DNA of 11,249 bases from JAVBSX01 sp051660685. GTDB taxonomy: Bacteria > Planctomycetota > Planctomycetia > Pirellulales > Thermoguttaceae. This document shows positions 5,518 to 11,226 of the stretch, in pieces; positions within the stretch are counted from its first letter, which is position 1; every line of letters starts with the position of its first letter. The notes beneath the pieces are model-generated. The model had not been told where the DNA came from and searched no databases. It saw only the letters and a program-made list of their open reading frames with translations. The stretch lies in contig JBOFQB010000115.1 of the NCBI GenBank assembly GCA_051660685.1, positions 1-11,249 of the forward strand, in the 5' to 3' direction. A program made the position numbers and the translations under genes.

Positions 5518-7899
5518 ATGCGACTGAGCAATTTCAATTTAACGACACAATTTATCATCATTCTGGGGATCATTTCCTTGTTGGTAACCGGTGCATTTAC
5601 CAGTATAACAATTCAGAATCTCCGTGCGATCATTCGCTCAGCAGGTGATGGCTTAGAGAGGATCAATGCTCAGGAGGAAAAAGCAAGCCTAGAACTTGAA
5701 ACGAACTTGAAGAAAGGAATCACATCGATCCAAAATGGTACCGATGGCATTGTTGTCGAGTTGAGCATGAAAGAACTGGAGAATCTCTCGGTAGGAATCG
5801 CGGGAAAAATTAGTACCGCCTTTGATAATGCGCTCAGTGCGGCCCGAACTTTTTCAGGCGGTATCGAAGGATATATGATATGTACTCCCCTTGCAGAAAG
5901 GCAGCGTCAAATTCCGATTGAAATCGCGCAAGGCGTTCAACGAGCCAATCCCGAATTCCTCGGAATTTGGTGCGGTTTTGAACCCAATTTGTTCGATGGC
6001 AAAGACATTGAATTCAAAGAAAAGACAGAAGAAGGATGTGATGCAACCGGACGGTTCATCCCGTGGATTGCATCGAAAGACTCAAAAATTCTCGTCGAAC
6101 CCCTCATCGACCCCGATACGTCTGATTATTACACCATTGCCTACAAAACCGGAAAAGAATTTATTACTGATCCGTATGATTATGAAGGAACGGCTATGAT
6201 TTCGATGGCGGTTCCCATTCGGGATGCGGGTCAACAACGTATCGGTGCTGCTGGTGTCGATATTCCTGTTACAGTGTTGGAAGCGGTTCTCAAAGACCAA
6301 AAACCTTACGGAGATGGTTATGTGTATATGGTTAGTGTGACTGGAAAAATCGTTTGGCATCCTAATGCCGGCTTGATTGGGAAAGACATGAGCACCCTTC
6401 CGGGGACTGAATCCTTTGTACAATCACTTCAGGCGAACAAGTCCGCCCGGATTACAATCGACTCTAAGGAGCAAGGTGAAATGTTTCAAGTGCTATTACC
6501 AAGTCGATTCGGTAAAGTCGAGGCCCCCTGGGGTGTGATTGTCTGCGCAAGAAAAGAATCTGTTTTGAAAAGTGCCGCTATCATTCGAGAATCGCTTGAC
6601 AACATGGAGCAGGATTTTACGATTCAAATGGCGGCAATGCAGAAAATGCTTTCAGAAATGACGGAAAAAGTCCAAACGGACTTCGATACGAATGGCAAGG
6701 CGGCCATTTATTCCGCCGTTCTCATCGGTGTTTCCATTTTAATTGCAGTGCTTCTTCTCGCACTTTTTGTGGGACACTCCTTTGCTGCGCCGATACGTCG
6801 GGCAACCGGTGCGATGGCGTACATTGCCGAAACCGGGGATGTTGATTTGATTGTTCCCGATGAGGATTTGAACCGAAAAGATGAAGTGGGGTTGATGGCG
6901 CGATCCTTTACGAAAATGCTGGACGAATTGCGATGCGTTGCGGATTTGGCCTCAAAACTGGAAGTGGGCAATTGGAATGTTCACGTTGCGGTAAAAAGCG
7001 AAAAAGATCAGGTAAATAAAAGTCTCGCTTCGATGATTGCGTCAATTAACATGACGCTTGAGGCGGTTTTGAAAGCGGTCAATCTGGTCGAAAGTGGAAC
7101 TGGCCAGATTTCGATTGCGTCGCGGCAACTGTCTTCAGGGTCTTCAGAATCGGCGGCAAGTATCGAAGAAATTTCGGCGGTGATGGCGACATTGCAGCAA
7201 CAATCGAAGACGAATGAGGAGACGGCGGGGAGTTCGACGAAATCGGTCGCGGCGACGAATGAGATCGCATCTGAGGGTCAATCGCTGATGCAGCAGCTTC
7301 TTGGTTCGATGCGGGAAATCACGGAGACCTCAACGACGGTCAAAAAAGTGATAAAAATGATAGATGACATTGCGTTTCAGACGAATTTACTCGCGCTCAA
7401 TGCGGCGGTTGAGGCGGCGCGAGCGGGTCAGCATGGCAAAGGTTTTGCGGTCGTTGCCGAAGAGGTGAGAAATCTTGCAGCCCGAAGTGCAAAAGCAGCG
7501 AAAGAGACGACGGACTTGATAGATCAGAGTACGAAGCAGATTGGAGGTGGGGCGAAACTGGCGGAAAAAACCGGGGGGGTACTTGATAGCATTGTCGTTT
7601 CGCAACAAGAAGTGTCCCGATTGGTGCATGAGATAGCGGTGAGCAGCAAACAGCAATCGGAGGGAGTATCGCAGGTTTTGGAAGGGGTCCGGCAGATTGA
7701 GGGGGTGACTCAATCGAACGCATCGAGTGCAGAAGAGACGTCCTCTCAATCGGAGACTCTTTCGGAGGAGGCGGACATTCTGAAGAATCTTGTTGGCCAA
7801 TTCCGGTTGCGACGAGATGCAAATCGTCCAAGTGATGAGGTCTTTTTTGCGGCCAACCCTGAGATTGCGCAAATAAGAAGGTCGCAAAAAAAGCCGTAA
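5518..7899 (+). CDS. Methyl-accepting chemotaxis protein with a double-Cache-type sensor
   Basis: Inner-membrane chemoreceptor, 793 aa. TM1 is at about 11-33 and TM2 at about 397-419. The large periplasmic region (about 36-395) looks like a dCache_1 domain. It shows LGIWCGFEPNLFDGKD (148-163), GRFIPWIA (178-185), DYYTIAYKTGKEFITDPY (203-220) and RIGAAGVDIP (241-250) patterns, followed by a membrane-distal-to-proximal linker and a long helix (352-395). I do not see the R-x-W-Y amino-acid-binding motif, so the ligand is open. Two HAMP-like units (about 420-510) lead to a signalling tip DDIAFQTNLLALNAAVEAAR (about 616-635). Compared with its upstream neighbour it has a C-terminal extension of about 25 residues (DANRPSDEVFFAANPEIAQI...KKP). 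No Shine-Dalgarno sequence is visible before the ATG. Confidence 0.94.
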   Translation: MRLSNFNLTTQFIIILGIISLLVTGAFTSITIQNLRAIIRSAGDGLERINAQEEKASLELETNLKKGITSIQNGTDGIVVELSMKELENLSVGIAGKISTAFDNALSAARTFSGGIEGYMICTPLAERQRQIPIEIAQGVQRANPEFLGIWCGFEPNLFDGKDIEFKEKTEEGCDATGRFIPWIASKDSKILVEPLIDPDTSDYYTIAYKTGKEFITDPYDYEGTAMISMAVPIRDAGQQRIGAAGVDIPVTVLEAVLKDQKPYGDGYVYMVSVTGKIVWHPNAGLIGKDMSTLPGTESFVQSLQANKSARITIDSKEQGEMFQVLLPSRFGKVEAPWGVIVCARKESVLKSAAIIRESLDNMEQDFTIQMAAMQKMLSEMTEKVQTDFDTNGKAAIYSAVLIGVSILIAVLLLALFVGHSFAAPIRRATGAMAYIAETGDVDLIVPDEDLNRKDEVGLMARSFTKMLDELRCVADLASKLEVGNWNVHVAVKSEKDQVNKSLASMIASINMTLEAVLKAVNLVESGTGQISIASRQLSSGSSESAASIEEISAVMATLQQQSKTNEETAGSSTKSVAATNEIASEGQSLMQQLLGSMREITETSTTVKKVIKMIDDIAFQTNLLALNAAVEAARAGQHGKGFAVVAEEVRNLAARSAKAAKETTDLIDQSTKQIGGGAKLAEKTGGVLDSIVVSQQEVSRLVHEIAVSSKQQSEGVSQVLEGVRQIEGVTQSNASSAEETSSQSETLSEEADILKNLVGQFRLRRDANRPSDEVFFAANPEIAQIRRSQKKP
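6785..7049 (+). repeat. HAMP-region block near-identical to 4395-4659
   Basis: Partner of the block in the upstream chemoreceptor. The DNA encoding residues about 474-510, including LASKLEVGNWNVHVAVKSEK, differs by only a few silent changes. The sensor domains upstream are unrelated, and the stretch between this block and the signalling tip diverges again. Confidence 0.85.
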
Positions 7900-7900
7900 G

Positions 7901-7922
7901 TCTTGCAATGACAAGATTTTTC
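7901..7922 (+). terminator. Weak terminator-like hairpin after the second chemoreceptor
   Basis: TCTTG (7901-7905), a six-base loop, CAAGA (7912-7916), then TTTTTC. The position, directly after the stop codon, fits a rho-independent terminator. The stem is only 5 bp and contains little GC, so strength is doubtful. Confidence 0.35.
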
Positions 7923-7933
7923 TCAAACGGTCA

Positions 7934-7973
7934 CACACGCAAAATCTGTAAAACTTCGCAGATTGAGCGTGTG
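7934..7973. repeat. Two-tier inverted repeat
   Basis: CACACGC (7934-7940) pairs with GCGTGTG (7967-7973). Inside it AATCTG (7943-7948) pairs with CAGATT (7959-7964). The two helices are separated by an AA/GA internal loop and capped by a ten-base loop. All 13 pairs are Watson-Crick. There is no T-tract after it, so it is not an obvious terminator. It could be a stable mRNA 3' end or a protein-binding site. Confidence 0.55.
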
Positions 7974-8026
7974 AAATCCGAAGCGAACGTTTGGCAATCG
8001 TCGCAAGCCAATGACCTGTTTGCACG

Positions 8027-8293
8027 ATGATAGCACGAGGGGAGACCCCGAAAACGCTTGGCCAAAACACCCAATCAGTGTCCCCAATACCCCCTGTAGG
8101 ACTTGGACCAAATGAAGTAAGTCCTGAAAACAAGGGAACTTATGACTTTTGCCCATACTGCGAGTTACCAAAAGAGTTACCAATGCCCCCTGAATTGACC
8201 GAATTGGTCGATATTTGGCCCTCTCTGACGAACAGTCAGAAAGAGGTGATTCTCTCCATTGCAAATGTCAATAGACAGCCGATTCACACCTAA
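8027..8293 (+). CDS. Small hypothetical protein, 88 aa, possibly a recombinase-tail remnant
   Basis: ATG at 8027 is the first start after an in-frame stop at 8012, and the frame ends with TAA at 8291-8293. The N-terminal half is Pro/Gly/Ser-rich and looks disordered. A CPYC motif lies at about residues 42-45. The C-terminal half forms a plausible helix pair, PELTELVDIWPSLTNSQKEV followed by ILSIANVN. From memory this 'LxxLvxxWPxLpxxxKxxIlxl' pattern is common at the ends of tyrosine recombinases and small hypothetical proteins in planctomycetes. I found no catalytic recombinase residues upstream, so it is either a free small protein or a leftover tail. No Shine-Dalgarno sequence is visible. 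Confidence 0.45.
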   Translation: MIARGETPKTLGQNTQSVSPIPPVGLGPNEVSPENKGTYDFCPYCELPKELPMPPELTELVDIWPSLTNSQKEVILSIANVNRQPIHT

Positions 8294-8294
8294 C

Positions 8295-8307
8295 ATGGGC
8301 AGCCCAT
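8295..8307. repeat. Short perfect hairpin after the small ORF
   Basis: ATGGGC, A, GCCCAT. Beyond a two-base bulge, AAC (8292-8294) can also pair with GTT (8310-8312). It abuts the stop codon of 8027-8293 and may end that transcript. Confidence 0.35.
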
Positions 8308-8345
8308 TGGTTGGGGTTGTGTCAATCGGCAAGATTGACCATAAG

Positions 8346-8460
8346 GACACCGTAGGATTGATTCTCCGGCGCGTTTGACGGGAAAGCCGACCAAATTGCC
8401 ACAATCGGTAAGCGTTTGTTAGAAGCGATTCTAGGGGACCTGCGGTGATAATGCCGATTC
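8346..8460. repeat. Diverged 115-base repeat, copy A
   Basis: Aligns without gaps to 8843-8957 over 115 bases with about 69 identities (60 percent, counted by eye). The best-conserved parts are GAC...TGTAG at the left end, CGTTTGA, CGAT.CTAGGGG, and GCCGATTC at the right end. Translated similarity is about equal in the frames tried, so coding is not indicated. Confidence 0.5.
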
Positions 8461-8492
8461 ATACCCGAAGCGACGACAGCCAAAACATCTCT

Positions 8493-8504
8493 GTTAAAAT
8501 AGGA
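8493..8504 (+). promoter_or_regulatory. Copy of the 12-mer GTTAAAATAGGA
   Basis: Exact match to 305-316, here followed by AATATAGTATGAT, which contains promoter-like AT-rich sequence. No gene begins shortly downstream, so if it is a promoter its transcript is unidentified. Confidence 0.3.
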
Positions 8505-8555
8505 AATATAGTATGATTCGGCAACCTGTTTTTTGTGAAAAAACATTCCTACACC

Positions 8556-8575
8556 CAAGAAACACCAGTTTCTTG
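8556..8575. repeat. Perfect 8-bp hairpin
   Basis: CAAGAAAC (8556-8563), loop ACCA, GTTTCTTG (8568-8575). There is no flanking T-tract of terminator type on the plus strand. Confidence 0.45.
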
Positions 8576-8652
8576 ACTTCTTGCGCTTTCCTTGCTACTA
8601 AAAACTATTCCTTGCTAATCAGTGTTTTCAATGAAAAGAAAAAAACACCATC

Positions 8653-8715
8653 TTCTTGACAAATAACTACACCTTCTTGAAAAATAACTACACCTTCTTC
8701 CCAAACAACTCCGCC
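8653..8715. repeat. 21-base tandem repeat, three units
   Basis: Units are 8653-8673, 8674-8694 and 8695-8715. The first two differ at a single position. The third keeps TTCTT and AACT but has diverged. Each unit begins TTCTT and the first two end CTACACC. A 21-base period equals seven codons, but no coding frame across it is convincing. Confidence 0.75.
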
Positions 8716-8739
8716 GCACGACCCAGTTTCTCGGTCATA

Positions 8740-8749
8740 CCCCCCCCCC
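8740..8749. repeat. Ten-base poly-C homopolymer
   Basis: An uninterrupted run of ten C on the plus strand. On the minus strand an open frame from about 8931 ends just after this G10 run; one extra G would let it continue into a short frame reading MTEKLGRAAELFGKKV. Such runs are slippage-prone in the cell and error-prone in sequencing. Confidence 0.7.
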
Positions 8750-8777
8750 ATAGGTACTACTTACTACATCTGTCATA

Positions 8778-8814
8778 ACCCCACTCGAAATAGCCACTTT
8801 GGGGTCGATACCCC
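8778..8814. other. Overlapping, mutually exclusive hairpins
   Basis: ACCCCA (8778-8783) can pair with TGGGGT (8800-8805). The same GGGGT (8801-8805) can instead pair with ACCCC (8810-8814) around a CGAT loop. Alternative pairing is seen in attenuators, but no regulated gene is evident here. Confidence 0.25.
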
Positions 8815-8842
8815 TCCAGAAAAGGGCACGAGGTTCCAAGAA

Positions 8843-8957
8843 GACGCTGTAGAAACGATCCTGCGGGCCGTTTGAATGTATCTTGACATGAAACACCAGA
8901 ATCGACAATCGGCGTTTATACGCGATGCTAGGGGCTTAGGATTAAAAAGGCCGATTC
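8843..8957. repeat. Diverged 115-base repeat, copy B
   Basis: Partner of 8346-8460, same length and same orientation, about 383 bases downstream of the end of copy A. On the minus strand it carries part of the open frame that runs into the poly-G tract. Confidence 0.5.
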
Positions 8958-9112
8958 TCTCAACGGTATTTTCTCCGGCTTATCGATAAAACGTCATTTA
9001 TTTTAGACTATTTTATTTAATCGGCATAATCTACCTTAACCGCCAAAGAGATAGGGTGAGAATCTTGCTCCACACAGTTTTTTACAATCCTGCAAAACTG
9101 ATGTGGATACAA

Positions 9113-9397
9113 TCAACAAACAATGGGCCACTCAAAGGAGCGGTTCGCTCCCCCGGCGATGAGCATTGCCGCTATTTTGGCATGTCCGTGTTTTGCGGCG
9201 AGGTGAGCGCGGTTTGGCCTTGCAACCCGACGCGCCCCGGCAGCGAGCCGCAGTTTGACGATTGCAGTATGACCGCCGGACGCTGCCCATATTAGAGGGG
9301 TGTAGAGAAAATGGTCGTCGAGTCTTGCATCAGATGCAATCATCGCCTTGACGGACCGCGTATCCCCCTCTTGGGCCGCCTTCATAAGAGTTGACAT
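9113..9397 (-). CDS. Short ankyrin-repeat protein, 94 aa
   Basis: About three ankyrin repeats. LMKAAQEGDTRSVKAMIASDA (4-24) is the first, TPLIWAASGGHTAIVKLRLAAGA (33-55) the second, and AHLAAKHGHAKIAAMLIAGGA (64-84) the third. It ends soon after at WPIVC. Ankyrin repeats are protein-binding scaffolds, and in bacteria short ones are often immunity or interaction modules. The loop between repeats 2 and 3 (residues 55-65) reads GARRVARPNRA, which is atypical. The +1 frame over the same bases gives RVGLQGQTALT, the expected consensus, so two compensating indels are likely. It starts 34 bases after the stop of the LRR gene, in the same direction, so the two probably form an operon. GGGGG lies about eight bases before the ATG as a possible weak ribosome binding site. 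Confidence 0.75.
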   Translation of the reverse strand: MSTLMKAAQEGDTRSVKAMIASDARLDDHFLYTPLIWAASGGHTAIVKLRLAAGARRVARPNRAHLAAKHGHAKIAAMLIAGGANRSFEWPIVC

Positions 9398-9431
9398 GAT
9401 TTTGCCCCCGTTCTGTTTGACCTGCTACGCT

Positions 9432-10097
9432 TCAAAATGAATAAAAAAATCTTACTCTGGGACAATTCTTTTTCAATCCCAAAAAGGGTCTTGCAAAGTA
9501 AAAGTTATGTTTTCCCGGCAGGGTGCAAACCTGAATTCCTGTTCTCACTAACCGCTTATCGACCAATTCGAGTTGATCGCCCCTGTCGATGATATATCCG
9601 CCGACGCTCCTAAGCGAGGGAGCATCGGGATAATACGGACCGTAGAATAATATGTCCCCGCCAACTGTTTCGAGATTGCCGAGCGAACCCTTATTGCCGC
9701 GAGGACCTAGTTTTGTGTAGTGAAGTTTGAGACTTTCGCCAACACTCTTTAGCTTGCCAAAATCGGCAATCGGCGTTTCGCTAAGGTCAAGATTGCCGCC
9801 AACCGATTCGAGATTATCGAGACGGGTTGTTTTCGAGAACGATAGATCGAGAAAACCACCAACACTTTTCAGATTGCCGAGACCGGCTATTGCCGTGAAC
9901 CGTAAATCCAGCCAGCCGCCTACGCTTTCAAGGTTGCCCAGCGTTGGGAGTCGGTCTTGACACGGTAGATAGACGCTTCCCGAAACGCTCTTGAGATTGC
10001 CGAGCGATTTAACCGGCGTTCGACCAAAAATAAGATTCCCCTCCCAATGCTCCGGTCCCCAATACTCGCCCCGTACAATTTTGAACGATTGTTTCAT
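9432..10097 (-). CDS. Leucine-rich-repeat-like protein, 221 aa
   Basis: Built from about six to seven units of roughly 20 residues with consensus LGNLKSVGGxLDLxxTxI. They begin near residues 32, 53, 73, 93, 113, 139 and 161, with a longer insert before the sixth. This is a bacterial LRR-type beta-solenoid, usually a protein-binding surface. There is no signal peptide or membrane segment, so it is expected to be cytoplasmic. The N-terminus (MKQSFKIVRGEYWGPEHW) and the C-terminus (after about 170) are non-repeat caps. I chose ATG 10097 over an upstream alternative at 10232 because AGAGAGG (10110-10104) is ideally spaced and a promoter with a palindrome lies between the two starts. Function is unknown. 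Confidence 0.8.
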   Translation of the reverse strand: MKQSFKIVRGEYWGPEHWEGNLIFGRTPVKSLGNLKSVSGSVYLPCQDRLPTLGNLESVGGWLDLRFTAIAGLGNLKSVGGFLDLSFSKTTRLDNLESVGGNLDLSETPIADFGKLKSVGESLKLHYTKLGPRGNKGSLGNLETVGGDILFYGPYYPDAPSLRSVGGYIIDRGDQLELVDKRLVRTGIQVCTLPGKHNFYFARPFLGLKKNCPRVRFFYSF

Positions 10098-10103
10098 TTT
10101 ATT

Positions 10104-10110
10104 CCTCTCT
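10104..10110 (-). promoter_or_regulatory. Shine-Dalgarno site of the LRR gene
   Basis: On the minus strand AGAGAGG is followed six bases later by ATG (10097). It fixes the start of the LRR gene and contrasts with the absence of such sites before the genes in the first 8 kb. Confidence 0.7.
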
Positions 10111-10125
10111 TCATAAGAAATGTTT

Positions 10126-10146
10126 GAATTAGCTAATTCGCTAATT
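10126..10146. promoter_or_regulatory. Putative operator palindrome with a third half-site
   Basis: GAATTAGCTAATTC (10126-10139) is a perfect 14-base palindrome. GCTAATT (10132-10138) is repeated directly at 10140-10146. The site covers the predicted transcription start and touches the -10 box of the minus-strand LRR promoter, a classic repressor position. No regulator gene is identified in the window. Confidence 0.5.
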
Positions 10147-10171
10147 GTACCAGATTCTTGGGACAGCGCAA
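10144..10171 (-). promoter_or_regulatory. Sigma-70-type promoter for the LRR-ankyrin operon
   Basis: On the minus strand TTGCGC (10171-10166), a 16-base spacer, then TACAAT (10149-10144). The -10 matches five of six consensus positions. The predicted start is near 10137, giving a leader of about 40 bases. Confidence 0.45.
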
Positions 10172-10262
10172 TAGGCATAATCGGCTTTTTTCGATTCAGT
10201 TTCCCCACCCCCCACTTGGGATACTCCCCCAAAAATGAAACGACTTTGCCGAAACATCCGTA

Positions 10263-10290
10263 TTGTCAAAACAAAAGATTATGCTACACT
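10263..10290 (+). promoter_or_regulatory. Possible sigma-70-type promoter for the rightward gene
   Basis: TTGTCA (10263-10268), 16 bases, TACACT (10285-10290). Predicted start near 10297, about 115 bases before the ATG at 10414. Match by eye. Confidence 0.35.
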
Positions 10291-10413
10291 CCTTTTAACG
10301 ACTTCAATAACAAACGGGCAGGGGAGTAATTGCCCCCGTTGTCTGGACGAATCGGCCTTCTGGTCTTATGGTCGGTTCGTTCGGACAGTCCGTCTTACGA
10401 CGAAAGACCAATC

Positions 10414-11226
10414 ATGTCAAAACTCAAGGAATATGCTCTTACGCTTTTCTTGGTAAACAAAAAGCCCGAATGTGCGGATTGCATAAGACGGGACTATCAC
10501 TTGCGAAGAGTCAAAGGTTTGATGAGACCCGATGACGCTTGCAACTGTTGCGAACTCTATGACGATGATTACAAAAGGATTGAAGGGGAACGCACAAAGC
10601 CGCTTTGTTCCTATCGGTTGGAACAGTTGACCGATAACGAATTCGAAACGGTTGCTCGTTTCTTTACCTCAAGACAAAACGAACCGAGTTTTCCTCTTCA
10701 ACCCATCTACTATCCCGGACCTTCCGAGACTGAAGTTTACGAAACTGAACTTCACCCGGTCGATACGAGCGATGCCCAAGCGGTAAAAAGGCAAGAGGAA
10801 CTGGAAAAATCGTTCAGGAAATATGAGGGATTGTGCGCCGATCCTCCCCCAGAGGAACTCTTTCGCCCAATCATTGTCGAATGTTTTTATGACACCATTC
10901 GATACGCGAGACAACTTGGTCGTCGAAAAAAGGGTCGAAAACAAAAGGGGCGGACTGCGTGGATAAAAAAGAGAGAACGGGAAGGTATTGATGCCCTCGG
11001 TATTTACAACGCTTGGGAAGCAATGAGCGACGACGAGCGGAGGGAGATTGACGAAAAAAACGGTTCTTTTAATGACGGAAAACCCGATTATTTTGAACGT
11101 GCATTGAAAGTTATTAGAGCCAGTTTCATAACTATTTTGGCTTTAAGCAGATTGATATTGCGTCAATCGCAGTGTTTTGGTAATCATACTGCTCTTCAGG
11201 GAGGAGTATTTTATGAAAAAACGTGA
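10414..11226 (+). CDS. Hypothetical cysteine-containing charged protein, 270 aa
   Basis: No family recognised. From ATG 10414 the protein begins MSKLKEYALTLFL. It has a cysteine group C20-x2-C23, C43, C45, C46 and C65 that could bind a metal. An acidic middle follows, then a very basic patch (ARQLGRRKKGRKQKGR, about 168-183) that might bind nucleic acid. The stretch after it (IDALGIYNAWEAMSDDERRE) is helical. The frame is also open upstream from a TTG at 10330 that has AGGGGAG just before it; I prefer the ATG because the extra 28 residues look non-coding. The last 30 residues become hydrophobic and unlike the rest, and run over the ribosome binding site and start of the next gene, so the true end may have shifted. 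Confidence 0.65.
   Translation: MSKLKEYALTLFLVNKKPECADCIRRDYHLRRVKGLMRPDDACNCCELYDDDYKRIEGERTKPLCSYRLEQLTDNEFETVARFFTSRQNEPSFPLQPIYYPGPSETEVYETELHPVDTSDAQAVKRQEELEKSFRKYEGLCADPPPEELFRPIIVECFYDTIRYARQLGRRKKGRKQKGRTAWIKKREREGIDALGIYNAWEAMSDDERREIDEKNGSFNDGKPDYFERALKVIRASFITILALSRLILRQSQCFGNHTALQGGVFYEKT
11198..11206 (+). promoter_or_regulatory. Strong Shine-Dalgarno site
   Basis: AGGGAGGAG, six bases before ATG 11213. It lies inside the 3' end of the preceding reading frame and supports a real gene starting at 11213. Confidence 0.75.

Larger units (their letters stand above)
8294..9112. other. Gene-poor stretch of about 820 bases
   Basis: I see no convincing gene on either strand. Possible frames on the minus strand (for example 8322-8558) have no recognisable motif and run across repeats. 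The stretch holds a hairpin at 8295-8307, a diverged 115-base repeat pair, a copy of GTTAAAATAGGA, a perfect hairpin at 8556-8575, a 21-base tandem repeat, a C10 run and alternative hairpins at 8778-8814. It looks like remnants of mobile or decayed sequence. Confidence 0.5.

Noticed and set aside
8288..8425. Possible integron attC site after the small ORF
   Set aside because: ACCTAAC fits the first core site, but no matching GTTRRRY core with the correct last base and paired arms follows. The local hairpin explains the symmetry.
8322..8558. Minus-strand ORF of 78 aa in the gene-poor stretch
   Set aside because: It covers repeat copy A and the 12-mer motif, has no family signature, and copy B has stop codons in the equivalent frame.
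8653..8715. CRISPR-like array
   Set aside because: The 21-base units are contiguous, with no spacers between them.
9056..9295. Plus-strand ORF of 79 aa opposite the ankyrin gene
   Set aside because: Antisense shadow of a recognisable ankyrin protein; no motif and no start signal.
10098..10232. Longer N-terminus for the LRR protein starting at 10232
   Set aside because: The extension covers the promoter-like sequence and palindrome, while ATG 10097 has a well-spaced AGAGAGG.
10330..10413. TTG start at 10330 for the rightward hypothetical gene
   Set aside because: AGGGGAG is very close to the TTG, but the extra 28 residues have no protein-like pattern; kept as an alternative rather than the main call.
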